Assembly: GCF_016278385.1 (NCBI RefSeq)
Contig: NZ_JADQBY010000040.1
Span: forward strand, 1 to 60,862
Direction: 5' to 3'
Origin: Methanolobus sp.
GTDB lineage: Archaea > Halobacteriota > Methanosarcinia > Methanosarcinales > Methanosarcinaceae
DNA: 60,862 bases
Shown here: one piece after another, positions 15,851 to 26,274 of the stretch
Position numbering within the stretch: the stretch's first letter is position 1
Layout of the letters: every line of letters starts with the position of its first letter
The notes under the pieces: model-generated
The model's input: only the letters and a program-made list of their open reading frames with translations
Told to the model about the DNA's origin: nothing
The model's database searches: none
Position numbers and translations under genes: made by a program

Positions 15851-17497
15851 TTGGCATTGTTGGATAATAATAAAGAAGATGATTCTGATTTAGGTATGCA
15901 GGACTCGTTAAAAAGAGAATTATTTAAAAAAACTGCTTTGCTTTCCGTTTTGCTTCATTCTGTTCCTGATCTTGTGTTTTTTAAGGATACAAATGGTGCT
16001 TTTCTTTCTTGTAATGAAATATTTTCCAGGTATGTTGGTAAACCAGTCAGTGAAATAATAGGAAAAACAAGTCATGATATATTTGAACGGAGCCGGGCAG
16101 ATTTTTTCAGGTCCAATGATCTAAAAGTTATGGATTCAGGTCAGTCTTATAAAAGTGTAGAATGGATCGATCGTGCAGATGGCAAAAGAATACTTCTTGA
16201 AACATTCAAAGCACCCATTTTTACAGAAGATAATAAGTTGATAGGCGTTGTTGGTGTTGGTCGTGATATCACCGAGCGTAAATGTGCAGAAATAGAACTA
16301 CAAGACAAAAAGAACGAATTGTTCCAGATAGTCAACGGCAGTCCAATACCTATGTTTGTGATTAACAAAGATCATGAAATTATCTACTGGAACAGGGCTT
16401 GCGAAAAAACCACCGGTATCAAGGCAAATGAAATAATTGGTACAAGAAATGCCTGGATGGCTTTTTATAAGGAAAAGCGCTATGTACTTGCAGATTTCAT
16501 AGTAGATGACTCTCTTAAAAGTATAGATAAATTATACGGTGACAAAAAGCTAAGCCCTTCTTTTGTAGAAGGCGGATACCAGGCTGAAGATTTCTTCCCG
16601 GCTCTTAATAAGTGGGTTTTTTTCACTGCGGCACCCATTAGGGATCACAATAACGAGATAATTGGTGCCATCGAAACTTTGCAGGACACTAGCATATCGA
16701 AACAGGCTGAAAAAGCAATGTTTGATGCAAAAATGCTTGCAGAGAATAGTTCCCGCACAAAAAGTGAGTTTCTTTGCAACATGAATCATGAGTTACGAAC
16801 TCCTCTAAATTTAATATTAGGTTATGCTGATTTGCTTTTAGCCCAGGAAACCGGTCAGCTTAATGAAGAACAGAAACACTTTACAGAAATAATCAAGTTT
16901 GCAGGCTCCCGATTCCTAGATCTGGTGGACTCTCTAATTTACATTGCAGAAATAGAAGAGGGGAAGATGGAGCTTGATATTGATATGTTTTCCCTGCCGA
17001 CTATGGTCTCTGATATGAAAAGAATGCTCAGCCCGAATGCAGCTAAAAAAGGCGTTAAACTGGAGTTTGACATTGATCCTAATGTAAACGTAATTTATGC
17101 AGATAAATCCAAGATTAAAACAATATTACATCATTTAATAAATAACAGTATCAAATTTACACCTGCTGGGGGTGAAGTGTCTGTGGCTATAAAGCAGAGT
17201 CCAGAAAAAGACCTGCATTTGGTTATCAAGGATACAGGAATAGGAATTTCAAAAGATGATCAGAATAAGCTTTATAATGCTTTTGTGCAGCTTGATGGTT
17301 CACTCAATAGGAAATTCGAGGGAACAGGACTTGGGCTGGTCATTGTAAAAAAGTTCATAGAAGTGCACGGTGGCCATATATCTCTTGATAGTAAACTTGG
17401 AAAAGGAAGCACATTTGAGGTTATATTGCCTTCAATAAGCTCGAATATGAGTAGCTATGTGGGTAATGATTATTATTCAAGAGAGATTCTTGAATAA
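15851..17497 (+). CDS. Soluble PAS-PAS sensor histidine kinase
   Basis: 548 residues, no membrane segment. PAS 1 at about 30-145 (DLVFFKDTNGAFLSCNEIFS, GRDITERK); PAS 2 at about 155-270 (PMFVINKDHEIIYWNRACEK, with TAAPIRD); HisKA with H313 in NMNHELRTPLNLILGYADL; HATPase with NNSIKFTPAGG, DTGIGIS and GTGLGLVIVKKFIEVHGG. No ATG precedes the PAS core with a ribosome site. TTG at 15851, 15857 or 15860 follows AGGGGGA, and 15857 has the best spacing. It probably senses a cytoplasmic or redox signal. No response regulator is adjacent. Confidence 0.92.
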   Translation: MALLDNNKEDDSDLGMQDSLKRELFKKTALLSVLLHSVPDLVFFKDTNGAFLSCNEIFSRYVGKPVSEIIGKTSHDIFERSRADFFRSNDLKVMDSGQSYKSVEWIDRADGKRILLETFKAPIFTEDNKLIGVVGVGRDITERKCAEIELQDKKNELFQIVNGSPIPMFVINKDHEIIYWNRACEKTTGIKANEIIGTRNAWMAFYKEKRYVLADFIVDDSLKSIDKLYGDKKLSPSFVEGGYQAEDFFPALNKWVFFTAAPIRDHNNEIIGAIETLQDTSISKQAEKAMFDAKMLAENSSRTKSEFLCNMNHELRTPLNLILGYADLLLAQETGQLNEEQKHFTEIIKFAGSRFLDLVDSLIYIAEIEEGKMELDIDMFSLPTMVSDMKRMLSPNAAKKGVKLEFDIDPNVNVIYADKSKIKTILHHLINNSIKFTPAGGEVSVAIKQSPEKDLHLVIKDTGIGISKDDQNKLYNAFVQLDGSLNRKFEGTGLGLVIVKKFIEVHGGHISLDSKLGKGSTFEVILPSISSNMSSYVGNDYYSREILE

Positions 17498-17513
17498 ATA
17501 TTAAAAGTTCTGT

Positions 17514-17915
17514 TCAAACCAGTTCATCATCCTCAATTTCAACATCCAGTACAGGCAAAGATATCTCTTCCCCGTTTCCGCTGTAGCATTTCCAGTTGTC
17601 TGGTCCGAAGGGGTGACCAACAATAATATGGTGATTACCTGTTTTACTGAATAGTCGCAGGTCTGCTTTTGAAGGTCTTATCACTGAACTTGGGTGGCTG
17701 TGCACTGAGCCCACAGCTGACATGTTTGGTAGCATGAAAAGCTGGAGTACAGCATTTATTTCACTGGACTCTGTGCCGGGGAGAATTAAAATATCTGTTA
17801 TAATACCATTATTTGCCTGCAAAAGTCCTGCAAATTCCTTTGGATATGTTGATTTGCTTACTTCCAGTATGAAATCAAGAGTTACCCTTGCAATTCCCTT
17901 AATTGCTTTATTCAT
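17514..17915 (-). CDS. JAMM/MPN-domain metalloprotease (Rpn11-like)
   Basis: 133 residues, one MPN domain with a complete JAMM motif: E27 in PKEFAGLL, then GSVHSHPSSVIRPSKADL giving H72, H74, S82 and D85. Archaeal JAMM proteins of this size remove ubiquitin-like SAMP modifiers or process sulfur-carrier proteins, with zinc bound by H72, H74 and D85. The acidic C-terminal tail (DVEIEDDELV) is unusual and may dock a partner. Convergent with the kinase gene and divergent from malic enzyme. The target in this organism is unknown. Confidence 0.88.
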   Translation of the reverse strand: MNKAIKGIARVTLDFILEVSKSTYPKEFAGLLQANNGIITDILILPGTESSEINAVLQLFMLPNMSAVGSVHSHPSSVIRPSKADLRLFSKTGNHHIIVGHPFGPDNWKCYSGNGEEISLPVLDVEIEDDELV

Positions 17916-18017
17916 CTTATGACTCTATTCAGGGAGAACATATAACTTTTTTGAAGACTTTATATGGAAAAGAAGTTATAATTATATTTTTTAATACTGT
18001 ATGGGAAGTGGATTAAA

Positions 18018-19250
18018 ATGGATAAAGACCCTAAGGCTTTCATGTGCAAGGCAGGCGATAGTACACTAGGTGAAAGGTCACTGGAGCTTCATGAAAGTGC
18101 CGGTGGAGTAATTGGAATATGCGGCAAGGTTCCCCTTGACAATATAGAGGACCTGAGTCTGGTTTATACACCGGGGGTTGCTGAGTCATGCAAAAGAATA
18201 GCAGCAAATCAAAACGATATTTACCGCTACACTATGAAAAAGAACTCAGTGGCGGTTATATCAGATGGGTCAGCAGTACTAGGTCTTGGAAACATAGGTG
18301 CGTACGCAGCTCTTCCTGTAATGGAAGGTAAAGCCCTTATATTCAAAGAACTTGCAGGCATAGATGCGTTTCCTGTCTGTCTTGATACAAACGATACTGA
18401 AGAGATAATCAAAACAGTTAAACATATAGCGCCTGCCTTTGGTGGTATAAATCTGGAAGATATCAGTGCACCACGTTGTTTTGAGATAGAGGAAAGGTTG
18501 CGTAATGAACTTCCAATACCGGTTTTTCATGATGATCAACACGGAACTGCAGTTGTAGTCATTGCAGGACTGATCAATGCTCTGAAGATCGTTGACAAAA
18601 AGATACAACATATAAATGTAGTTATTTCCGGTGCCGGGGCTGCCGGTAAGGCAATCGCTCTTAAGCTAATGTATGCAGGTGTCAGTGCCGAAAAACTTGT
18701 TGTGTGTGATAGTCGTGGAGTAATCCACAAAGGCCGTAAGATAGGCATGAACAAGGAAAAAGAAGAGATTGCCAGTCTGACCAACAAAAAAAAGATGATA
18801 GGAACTCTTGCAGATGCACTGATTGGTGCTGATGTATTCATTGGTGTTTCAGCACCTGGAATCGTAAGCGTTAAAATGGTTTCATCCATGGCTTCCGATG
18901 CAATTATTTTTGCAATGGCCAACCCCATACCGGAAATTATGCCGTTTGACGCAAAAAAGGCGGGTGCAAGAGTTGTTGCAACAGGTCGGTCTGACTGTCC
19001 TAACCAGGTCAATAACTGCCTTGGTTTTCCTGGTATATTTCGTGGTGCTCTAGATACACGTGCCAGTAACATTACTCTGGAAATGGAAATGGCAGCAGTT
19101 TTTGCACTTGCAGATATTGTTACAGACGAAGAACTCAATGAGAACTACATTATCCCTGCTCCGCTTGATAAAAGAGTTGTTGAAGCAGTCTCTTTAGCTG
19201 TTTCAAGTGCAGCAATTAAAGATGGTGTTGCAAGGACAGATTCGCTTTAA
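18018..19250 (+). CDS. NAD(P)-dependent malic enzyme
   Basis: 410 residues, the short prokaryotic malic enzyme type without the phosphotransacetylase domain. Motifs: YTPGVAESCKRI, VISDGSAVLGLGNIGAYAAL, the metal-binding VFHDDQHGTAVVV, the dinucleotide loop VVISGAGAAGKAIA and MANPIPEI near the end. It converts malate to pyruvate and CO2 (or the reverse), linking the partial TCA cycle of methanogens to pyruvate. A short AT-rich region with TTTATATGG upstream separates it from the divergent JAMM gene. The cofactor (NAD or NADP) cannot be told from sequence alone. Confidence 0.94.
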   Translation: MDKDPKAFMCKAGDSTLGERSLELHESAGGVIGICGKVPLDNIEDLSLVYTPGVAESCKRIAANQNDIYRYTMKKNSVAVISDGSAVLGLGNIGAYAALPVMEGKALIFKELAGIDAFPVCLDTNDTEEIIKTVKHIAPAFGGINLEDISAPRCFEIEERLRNELPIPVFHDDQHGTAVVVIAGLINALKIVDKKIQHINVVISGAGAAGKAIALKLMYAGVSAEKLVVCDSRGVIHKGRKIGMNKEKEEIASLTNKKKMIGTLADALIGADVFIGVSAPGIVSVKMVSSMASDAIIFAMANPIPEIMPFDAKKAGARVVATGRSDCPNQVNNCLGFPGIFRGALDTRASNITLEMEMAAVFALADIVTDEELNENYIIPAPLDKRVVEAVSLAVSSAAIKDGVARTDSL

Positions 19251-19275
19251 CAAGAGTTAGTACAGACAGGAAAAC

Positions 19276-20706
19276 TTACACGAGCAGCAGATAAATAACT
19301 CCGGAAACAATGGCACCTGCAAAAGTTGCCACAAAATTGACCCCGCTGTTTGAAAGCAGACCTTGTTTCTGGAGCGTTGCCCCCAGAATGCTGTCTATAT
19401 TTGTTCCAATAAATCCTCCGGCTGTTGTGACTGTCACTACAAGGAAAGCATCATCTACTTTGCCAAATAGAACCGGAAGCAAGCCTATAACAAGTGAACC
19501 CAGAAGGGCTGCTATTTCACCAAGTACTGTGACCGCTCCATCAACTCCTGCATGTGTGGGTTTAAGGGTTGTAATCATTATTGGCTGGGCATGTGCTGTG
19601 GTGCCGACCTCACTTGCCAGAGTATCTCCGGTTGCTGTGGCTACTGTACCAAGATAAGCAAAAATGATAAGTTCTGCATGTTGCGGGTAAATTCCATAGC
19701 ACAGGGCGAGTACAAGAGCAGCTGTACTGTTGCTGAATACATTTTCATAACTACGTACTCCTCCTTTGGATTGGGCGAGACCTATGGATTTTTTATATCT
19801 GTATTTGTATTTGGTGAAAACCCCACCCAGTATAAAAAAAGTGAGTAAAAGGATGAACCAGAAGAGTTCACTAAAAACAATTATCAATACTCCAAGAAGT
19901 GAAGCACTGAAAAGAGCTGAAAGGTCAGCTATTTTAGTCCTGTATGCCAGATACCCTAGTACCAGTGAAAATACAAGTGCAAGAAACATCGTTTTAGGTG
20001 GAACAGAATAACCAAATGAGTTGAACAACCACATTGTCATTCCTGAGCTCAGTGGAACAGAAAGATTGTTGTCTATGTTCGATGGAATTGATTCGAAGAG
20101 AGCACCTGTTATTGACCCAATGACAGCAAGGAAGAATATCATGTTCAGGCTGACACTAATTCCCTGCCAGTACATAAGCCAGAGTCCGGCAAAGTATGCA
20201 GTAATTATTCCAACACCGAGAAGTACTATGCTCGAAGGCAACAGATGACTTTCATGTCCATTATTTCTCCATGGACGGACACGAAGTGTTTGTAATTTCT
20301 TCCTGTGTCTTATGAAATTTGCAGAACTTGTACCAAATGTAGATATTGCAATTGCTGCTGCAATCACATATAATGGGAAACGATAAGGAGTTAATTCCAG
20401 TAATGAGCTTATCAACATCAGGACAAATACTGCAACAGCAAGATGCTTTGCACTTTTCAGTCCGTCATTAATGTTATCAGTAAGCATTTCCCTGGAGCCC
20501 GGAAGTGGTTTTTTGTAGAGGTATTTACAAATACGTGAATCTTCAGGAAGGAACGTAAGCCCCATTACTACAATAAAACTCAGTAAAAGCAATATTTCAG
20601 AACCGATGAAAGGAAATAACACTATCAGAAGGCCAAAGGCAGCATGAAGTAGCTGTCTTCTGTATTCATGCTCCATTTTTTCAAACAATCCTAGAATGCC
20701 TTTCAT
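19276..20706 (-). CDS. DUF92 membrane protein with N-terminal prenol-kinase-like half
   Basis: 476 residues and roughly a dozen membrane segments. The C-terminal half is DUF92 (TIGR00297): TKIADLSALFSASLLGVLI, GLAQSKGGVRSYENVFSNS, YLGTVATATGDTLASEVG and AGGFIGTNIDSILGATLQKQ. The N-terminal half has HEYRRQLLHAAFG and LPEDSRICKYLY, resembling the start of dolichol- or phytol-kinase membrane proteins. The plant DUF92 protein VTE6 is a phytyl-phosphate kinase, so a role in phosphorylating a polyprenol or isoprenoid phosphate for lipid or glycan carriers is a reasonable inference. It is convergent with malic enzyme, 25 nt apart. Confidence 0.8.
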   Translation of the reverse strand: MKGILGLFEKMEHEYRRQLLHAAFGLLIVLFPFIGSEILLLLSFIVVMGLTFLPEDSRICKYLYKKPLPGSREMLTDNINDGLKSAKHLAVAVFVLMLISSLLELTPYRFPLYVIAAAIAISTFGTSSANFIRHRKKLQTLRVRPWRNNGHESHLLPSSIVLLGVGIITAYFAGLWLMYWQGISVSLNMIFFLAVIGSITGALFESIPSNIDNNLSVPLSSGMTMWLFNSFGYSVPPKTMFLALVFSLVLGYLAYRTKIADLSALFSASLLGVLIIVFSELFWFILLLTFFILGGVFTKYKYRYKKSIGLAQSKGGVRSYENVFSNSTAALVLALCYGIYPQHAELIIFAYLGTVATATGDTLASEVGTTAHAQPIMITTLKPTHAGVDGAVTVLGEIAALLGSLVIGLLPVLFGKVDDAFLVVTVTTAGGFIGTNIDSILGATLQKQGLLSNSGVNFVATFAGAIVSGVIYLLLV

Positions 20707-21031
20707 GTTAATCGGTTGTGTTTTTTAATAATGTAGAATACTTATTAAAGTATATATTAATAATGTTAAATCCAATATTATTTTATTAATATATTTTCAT
20801 ATAATAAAAGCCAATATGTTTTTTTACTTCACATAATCATTTTTCCTCTTCCATGCTATGTTTACACATGACACTGTCAAAACAAATATATTCAAATAAT
20901 AGTAACCCTTAAAATCACAGACCAATACGGATATGGGGACAGGTTTCCTTTCTGAGAAGTTTCTCTTTCAGGTGACAAGATATGGGAAATTTCTCGTTGT
21001 ATCCGAACGTTTATTTTGTGAAGGTATTTCT
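20707..21031. promoter_or_regulatory. Divergent promoter region, DUF92 / XRE-cupin
   Basis: No credible gene. AT-rich with TATA-like boxes: AGTATATATTAATAATG near 20747-20763 facing the DUF92 gene, and AAATATATTC near 20881-20892 facing the regulator. The 5' leader of the XRE-cupin gene may exceed 100 nt. Confidence 0.35.
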
Positions 21032-21586
21032 ATGCAGGAAAAGATCAAAGAAATCACAGATCGTGTAAGGGAATTACGGGATATTTCAGGTATTTCCGTT
21101 GAGGAGATGGCTAAGAAACTGGTATTGCCTATTGATACATATTCCAGATATGAAAATGGGGAAGAGGACATGCCTGCAAGTATTCTTCTTGAGATAGCCC
21201 AGTGTCTAAATGTTGATATGTCATTATTGCTTACTGGTGAAATACCCAGAATGCATGTTTTCTCAGTTACCCGCAAGGATAAAGGCGTTAGTGCTGAACG
21301 TCGCAAGGATTACAAGTACCAGAATATCGCTGCTAATTTTGCTCACAAGAAAGCCGAACCTTTTGTTGTAAAGGTTGACCCCAAACCTGAAGGTACACCT
21401 GTCTCAATGAACTCTCATCCTGGACAGGAATTCGATTTTGTCCTTGAAGGAACTCTTAAAGTAATCATCCATAACAATGAGCTTGTTCTTGAAGAAGGCG
21501 ACTCCATTTTCTTTGATTCCAATTATGAACATGGAATGCAGGCAATGGGTGGAAAAACTGCAAAATTCCTGGCTGTAATTTTGTAA
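21032..21586 (+). CDS. XRE-family regulator with cupin domain (first copy)
   Basis: 184 residues from ATG 21032, preceded by GAAGG; an in-frame start at 20933 lacks support. N-terminal HTH (about 1-65): [19 protein letters not shown] and [21 protein letters not shown]-terminal cupin (about 110-184): [40 protein letters not shown]. Such proteins bind DNA and sense a small molecule in the cupin pocket. It is the first gene before an acyl-CoA synthetase and oxidoreductase operon, so it probably controls it, with an organic acid or acyl-CoA as plausible ligand. A paralogue heads the second ligase operon at 33.2 kb. Confidence 0.9.
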   Translation: MQEKIKEITDRVRELRDISGISVEEMAKKLVLPIDTYSRYENGEEDMPASILLEIAQCLNVDMSLLLTGEIPRMHVFSVTRKDKGVSAERRKDYKYQNIAANFAHKKAEPFVVKVDPKPEGTPVSMNSHPGQEFDFVLEGTLKVIIHNNELVLEEGDSIFFDSNYEHGMQAMGGKTAKFLAVIL

Positions 21587-21615
21587 TTGTAATATTGTAC
21601 TTATGAGGAGGCATT

Positions 21616-23292
21616 ATGACTTCATTACTTGATCGATATATTTCACGTGTTAAATATGATTCCTATGAGGATTTTAAAACAAATTTTAAAATAAATATCC
21701 CTGACAATTTCAACTTCGCTTATGATGTAGTTGATGTCTATGCATCGGAGCAGCCTGATAAAAAGGCTCTTGTCTGGTGTGATGACAACGGTGCTGAAAA
21801 GGTATTCACTTTCAAGGACCTTGAGTATTATAGTAATAAAACTGCCAGCATGCTTCAAAGTATGGGAGTTAAAAAAGGCGATAACGTAATGCTCATGCTC
21901 AAGAGCCGTTATGAGTTCTGGTTCTGTGTGCTTGCACTTCACAGGATAGGTGCCATTGCAGTTCCTGCCACACATATGCTTACCAGGAAGGACATTGTCT
22001 ACAGGGTAGAACGTGCAGTTATCAATACTGTTATCTGTGCACCTGACGAAGGTGTTCTCAGGTATGTGGATGAAGCTTACGATGAGGTAAGCAGCATACT
22101 GAAAAACCGTCTGGTAATTGGAATTGAAAAAGAAGGATGGCTTAGCTTCACTGAAGAAATGGAGAAAGCCTCAGAGGACTTTGCTCGTCCAACAGGTGAG
22201 GAAACAACAACTAATGATGATATTCTGCTGAATTATTTCTCATCTGGAACCACCGGATTTCCGAAGATGGTGCAGCACAACTATGTTTATCCTCTTGCAC
22301 ACATCATCACTGCAAAATACTGGCAGAACGTCACAGACGATGGTCTTCACTATACTGTTGCAGATTCTGGCTGGGCAAAATGTGTATGGGGCAAGATATA
22401 CGGACAATGGATATCAGGCAGCGCTGTTTTTGTTTATGATTATGAGAAGTTCAGTGCAGACAGGATGCTTGAGAACGCTATCAAATACGGTGTAACTACA
22501 TTCTGTGCCCCGCCAACAATATACAGGTTCCTTATCAGGGAAGACTTGAGTAACTATGATTTCAGCATTCTTAAGTACTGTGTAACAGCAGGAGAACCGC
22601 TGAACCCAGAAGTCTACGAGCAGTTCTACCGCATCACAGGAATGAAGCTCATGGAAGGGTTCGGGCAGACAGAAACCGTTGTTTCCGTCGCAACTTACCC
22701 ATGGCTCAAACCAAAACCCGGTTCAATGGGAAAACCATCTCCTGAGTACGATATAATCCTTCTTAATAGTGAAGGCAAGCCATGTGAAGCTGGTGAGGAG
22801 GGTGAAATTGTAATAGATACAAGTTTTGGAAATCCACCTGGCATATTCACCGGATACCGCTCTGATGAACAAATGACATCAAGAGTCTGGCATGACGGAT
22901 ATTATCATACTGGTGATATGGCCTGGATGGATGAGGATGGATATTACTGGTTCGTTGGAAGGGCCGATGATATCATTAAAACATCCGGTTATCGTGTTGG
23001 GCCTTTCGAAGTTGAGAGTGCTCTGATAGAACACCCTGCGGTCCTGGAATGTGCCATCACAGGTGTTCCTGACCCGGTGAGGGGACAGGTCATCAAGGCA
23101 ACTATTGTGCTTACAAGGGATTACACAGCAAGTGATGAACTTAAAAAAGAGCTTCAGGATCATGTTAAGAAGGTCACTGCACCGTACAAGTATCCTCGTG
23201 TAATCGAATTTGTACCTGAACTTCCAAAGACCATAAGCGGCAAGATCAGGCGTGTGGAAATACGTGATCATGATATGGAGGGCAAGCAGTAG
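21616..23292 (+). CDS. Medium- or branched-chain acyl-CoA synthetase (AMP-forming)
   Basis: 558 residues, full length for the ACSM/acetyl-CoA-synthetase-like group. Motifs: [16 protein letters not shown] (ATP loop), [50 protein letters not shown] and the catalytic Lys in [14 protein letters not shown] characterised homologue in Methanosarcina acetivorans (MacsMa) prefers 2-methylbutyrate. It lies 29 nt after the XRE-cupin gene with ribosome site GAGGAGG. The adjacent ferredoxin and oxidoreductase suggest that the acyl-CoA is reductively carboxylated to a 2-oxo acid for amino-acid synthesis. Substrate is inferred. Confidence 0.93.
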   Translation: MTSLLDRYISRVKYDSYEDFKTNFKINIPDNFNFAYDVVDVYASEQPDKKALVWCDDNGAEKVFTFKDLEYYSNKTASMLQSMGVKKGDNVMLMLKSRYEFWFCVLALHRIGAIAVPATHMLTRKDIVYRVERAVINTVICAPDEGVLRYVDEAYDEVSSILKNRLVIGIEKEGWLSFTEEMEKASEDFARPTGEETTTNDDILLNYFSSGTTGFPKMVQHNYVYPLAHIITAKYWQNVTDDGLHYTVADSGWAKCVWGKIYGQWISGSAVFVYDYEKFSADRMLENAIKYGVTTFCAPPTIYRFLIREDLSNYDFSILKYCVTAGEPLNPEVYEQFYRITGMKLMEGFGQTETVVSVATYPWLKPKPGSMGKPSPEYDIILLNSEGKPCEAGEEGEIVIDTSFGNPPGIFTGYRSDEQMTSRVWHDGYYHTGDMAWMDEDGYYWFVGRADDIIKTSGYRVGPFEVESALIEHPAVLECAITGVPDPVRGQVIKATIVLTRDYTASDELKKELQDHVKKVTAPYKYPRVIEFVPELPKTISGKIRRVEIRDHDMEGKQ

Positions 23293-23432
23293 CTTGTTTT
23301 CTCATATACTTTCATATATGATCTATTATTCACTCCCGGACCATAAAGTAAATAGATGTTCAATGAATTTATGGACTATTCCTGTATCCGGGATATTAAT
23401 TATTTTATTAACTGAAAATGAGGCATTGTATT

Positions 23433-23666
23433 ATGTCAGGCAAGAATGAACCATACCCGGTTATTAATATTATTGAGTGTAAAGCCTGCGGACGTTGCAT
23501 TGTAGCATGTCCCAAAGGTGTCCTTAAAATGAGTGATGGACTTAATGAGAGAGGATATCACTACATAGAGTATGCAGGCGAGGGCTGTACAGGTTGTACC
23601 AATTGTTATTACACCTGTCCGGAACCGCTTGCCATAGAGATACACATTCCGCTTAAAGATCAATGA
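23433..23666 (+). CDS. 2x[4Fe-4S] ferredoxin, delta-like subunit of 2-oxoacid:ferredoxin oxidoreductase
   Basis: 77 residues from ATG 23433 (GAGG 9 nt upstream; a start at 23418 is less likely). Two cluster motifs: [14 protein letters not shown] and [14 protein letters not shown]. It is encoded 15 nt before the alpha subunit, so it is the electron-transfer subunit of that complex, passing electrons between the TPP site and soluble ferredoxin. The order ferredoxin, alpha, beta-gamma matches Kor/Vor-type operons. Confidence 0.9.
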   Translation: MSGKNEPYPVINIIECKACGRCIVACPKGVLKMSDGLNERGYHYIEYAGEGCTGCTNCYYTCPEPLAIEIHIPLKDQ

Positions 23667-23681
23667 ACTTAAGGTGAGAAC

Positions 23682-24743
23682 ATGGCAACACAATTAGTAA
23701 AAGGTAACACAGCCGCTGTTATAGGTGCACTGTATGCTGGCTGTGACTGTTATTTTGGTTATCCTATTACTCCTGCAAGTGAGATTTTGCAAGAAGCTTC
23801 CAAATATTTCCCCATGGTGGGAAGAAAATTTGTACAGGCAGAATCTGAAGAGGCTGCTATCAATATGGTCTACGGAGCTGCATCAACCGGTCACAGGGTC
23901 ATGACTGCTTCATCAGGTCCGGGAATCAGCCTGAAGCAGGAAGGAGTTTCCTATCTTGCAGGTGCAGAACTTCCATGTGTCATAGTTGACATCATGAGAG
24001 CAGGTCCCGGACTTGGTAACATAGGTCCCGAACAGGGTGACTATAGCCAGGTGGTAAAGGGTGGCGGACACGGCAATTACAAGAGCATAGTACTGGCCCC
24101 CAACTCCGTGCAGGAAATGTGCGATATGGTCATCAAAGGTTTTGAACTTGCTTTCAAGTACCGCACCCCTGTCTATGTGCTGGCCGATGGAGTATTGGGT
24201 CAGATGGTGGAGTCCCTGCAATTCCCTGAGGTTTCTGTTAAACCGGAAATTGATACGTCCTGGGCTGTAAGCGGAACCCCGCAGACCAGAGATAACCTTG
24301 TAACATCGATATTCCTTGATTTTAATCAGCTTGAGGAATTCAACTATGAACTCCAGGAGAAATACGACACCATAAAGGAAGAAGAGGTCGATTACGAGGA
24401 TTACATAACAAAGGATGCATCCATAATCCTTGTTTCATACGGTATCAGCAGTCGTATATGCAGATCTGCTATTGATCAGGCAAGAAAAGAAGGCATTAAT
24501 GTCGGACTTTTCAGGCCAAAGACTCTTTTCCCGTTCCCTCAGAATGAACTGAAAGCAATAGCTGATTCAAGGGAATGTACATTTGTCTCTGTTGAAATGA
24601 GTAACGGACAGATGCTTGAGGACATTAAGCTGGCTATTGAATGCAGCAGACCTACTGAATTGGTCTATCGTATGGGTGGAAACCTCATTACAATGGATCA
24701 GGTTCTGGAAAGTATCAGGAAAATTGCTGGCAAGGAGGAATAA
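23682..24743 (+). CDS. 2-oxoacid:ferredoxin oxidoreductase, alpha subunit
   Basis: 353 residues. N-terminal pyrimidine-binding domain: [46 protein letters not shown] and [15 protein letters not shown], followed by [19 protein letters not shown]. The C-terminal domain II carries [14 protein letters not shown] and [12 protein letters not shown]. The start follows GGTGAGAAC. It forms a thiamine-diphosphate enzyme with the flanking subunits, interconverting a 2-oxo acid plus CoA with acyl-CoA, CO2 and reduced ferredoxin. Branched-chain (Vor) or 2-oxoglutarate (Kor) preference cannot be decided from sequence; the adjacent acyl-CoA synthetase favours branched-chain acids. Confidence 0.93.
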   Translation: MATQLVKGNTAAVIGALYAGCDCYFGYPITPASEILQEASKYFPMVGRKFVQAESEEAAINMVYGAASTGHRVMTASSGPGISLKQEGVSYLAGAELPCVIVDIMRAGPGLGNIGPEQGDYSQVVKGGGHGNYKSIVLAPNSVQEMCDMVIKGFELAFKYRTPVYVLADGVLGQMVESLQFPEVSVKPEIDTSWAVSGTPQTRDNLVTSIFLDFNQLEEFNYELQEKYDTIKEEEVDYEDYITKDASIILVSYGISSRICRSAIDQARKEGINVGLFRPKTLFPFPQNELKAIADSRECTFVSVEMSNGQMLEDIKLAIECSRPTELVYRMGGNLITMDQVLESIRKIAGKEE

Positions 24744-24745
24744 AG

Positions 24746-26167
24746 ATGACAGAGCGAGTTATCAAAAGCGCAGGCCTCTATTCAGACTTCTCCCGAAAAG
24801 GAGGTGCAGCACCAACTGCAACCCATTACTGTCCGGGATGTGGGCATGGTGTGATCCATAAACTCATTGGTGAAGCAATGCATGATCTGGAAATACAGGA
24901 CCGCAGTATCATGATAAGCCCGGTGGGTTGTGCTGTTTTTGCTTATTATTACTTTGATTGTGGAAATCTCCAGGTAGCACATGGACGGGCTCCTGCTGTT
25001 GGAACAGGTGCTTCCAGAGCACAGGATGATGCAGTAGTTATAGCTTATCAGGGAGATGGAGATCTTGCATCCATTGGTCTGAACGAGACCCTGCAGGCAG
25101 CTAACCGTGGCGAAAAGATGGCAGTATTCTTCGTAAACAACACAGTCTACGGAATGACCGGTGGCCAGATGGCGCCCACTACTCTTATTGGGGAGAAGAC
25201 TGTCACATGTCCCGATGGAAGAGATCCCCGATTTGCAGGTTACCCCCTGCATATGTGTGAACTGATCAACAACCTGAAGGCTCCTGTATTCATCGAAAGA
25301 GTTTCTATTTCCGACATTTCACATGTCAGAAAGGCACGCACAGCCATTCGTAAAGCTCTTGAGATACAGCGTGATGGCAAAGGCTATACATTTGTGGAGA
25401 TACTTTCCACCTGTCCCACAAATTTAAGGCAAAACTCCGAGCAAAGCACGAAGTTTGTGAATGAGCAGATGGAGCCGGAGTTCCCGCTGGGTAATTTCAG
25501 AGACCTTTCCGATGAGACCGAACCTTTGCACAGGAGTGAAAGCGTCTTTGACAAACAATCCATTGATGATCTTTTTAACCTTGATACCGAATCATCACAA
25601 GATTCAGTGCTTGACCCATCGTTCCCTGAGGTCCAGATAAAAGCAGCAGGCTTTGGAGGTCAGGGTGTTCTGAGTATGGGCCTGACTCTGGCACATGCAG
25701 GTTGCGATGCACAACGCTTTGTTTCCTGGTATCCATCATATGGTCCTGAACAGAGGGGCGGAACATCCAACTGTTCAGTTGTAGTTTCAGGTGAGTCCAT
25801 AGGTTCCCCTGTGGTCTATACTCCTGATGTTCTTGTGGCAATGAACCGCCCTTCCCTTGAGAAGTTTGCTGTAGATGTAAGAGAAGGCGGTTACGTACTC
25901 TATGATTCAGCTATAGGTGAGTTTGATATTCCTGAAGGTGTTACTGGAATAGCTGTCCCTGCTGTCAAAATAGCAGGTGATGCAGGCTCAGAAAAGGCTG
26001 CTAACACTGTCATGCTAGGTGTTATCATGGCTCTTGGAATTACAGGACTTGGCGAGGAACATTTCAAGTCAGCACTTGCAGAGACATTCTCCAAAAAACC
26101 AAAGCTAATTCCTTTAAACCATGCAGTTCTCGATGCAGCAGCTTCATGGGCAAAAGAGAATATCTAA
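24746..26167 (+). CDS. 2-oxoacid:ferredoxin oxidoreductase, fused beta-gamma subunit
   Basis: 473 residues, 2 nt after the alpha gene. Residues about 1-270 are the TPP-binding beta subunit: [52 protein letters not shown] and [16 protein letters not shown]. After a linker rich in acidic residues (about 245-290), residues about 295-473 are the gamma subunit: [28 protein letters not shown] and [12 protein letters not shown]. The beta-gamma fusion is found in many methanogens. A hairpin with a T-rich tail follows at 26188, closing the operon. Confidence 0.93.
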   Translation: MTERVIKSAGLYSDFSRKGGAAPTATHYCPGCGHGVIHKLIGEAMHDLEIQDRSIMISPVGCAVFAYYYFDCGNLQVAHGRAPAVGTGASRAQDDAVVIAYQGDGDLASIGLNETLQAANRGEKMAVFFVNNTVYGMTGGQMAPTTLIGEKTVTCPDGRDPRFAGYPLHMCELINNLKAPVFIERVSISDISHVRKARTAIRKALEIQRDGKGYTFVEILSTCPTNLRQNSEQSTKFVNEQMEPEFPLGNFRDLSDETEPLHRSESVFDKQSIDDLFNLDTESSQDSVLDPSFPEVQIKAAGFGGQGVLSMGLTLAHAGCDAQRFVSWYPSYGPEQRGGTSNCSVVVSGESIGSPVVYTPDVLVAMNRPSLEKFAVDVREGGYVLYDSAIGEFDIPEGVTGIAVPAVKIAGDAGSEKAANTVMLGVIMALGITGLGEEHFKSALAETFSKKPKLIPLNHAVLDAAASWAKENI

Positions 26168-26187
26168 AACAGATTTACATAAATGAT

Positions 26188-26222
26188 GCAGGCTTATTTG
26201 CCTGCTACATTTCTCTTTTTTA
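26188..26222 (+). terminator. Terminator of the acyl-CoA synthetase/oxidoreductase operon
   Basis: GCAGGC and GCCTGC form a perfect 6-bp stem with loop TTATTT, followed within 15 nt by a T-rich run (TTTCTCTTTTTTA). It starts 21 nt after the beta-gamma stop codon. Confidence 0.6.
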
Positions 26223-26274
26223 AAGATAACATTTTAATATCTATAGATCAACTTCTAATATGGGAGCGGTTAAA

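Noticed and set aside
18536-19138. 200-residue minus-strand frame opposite malic enzyme
   Set aside because: Long but Ser/Ala/Ile-rich shadow composition; malic enzyme motifs prove the plus strand.
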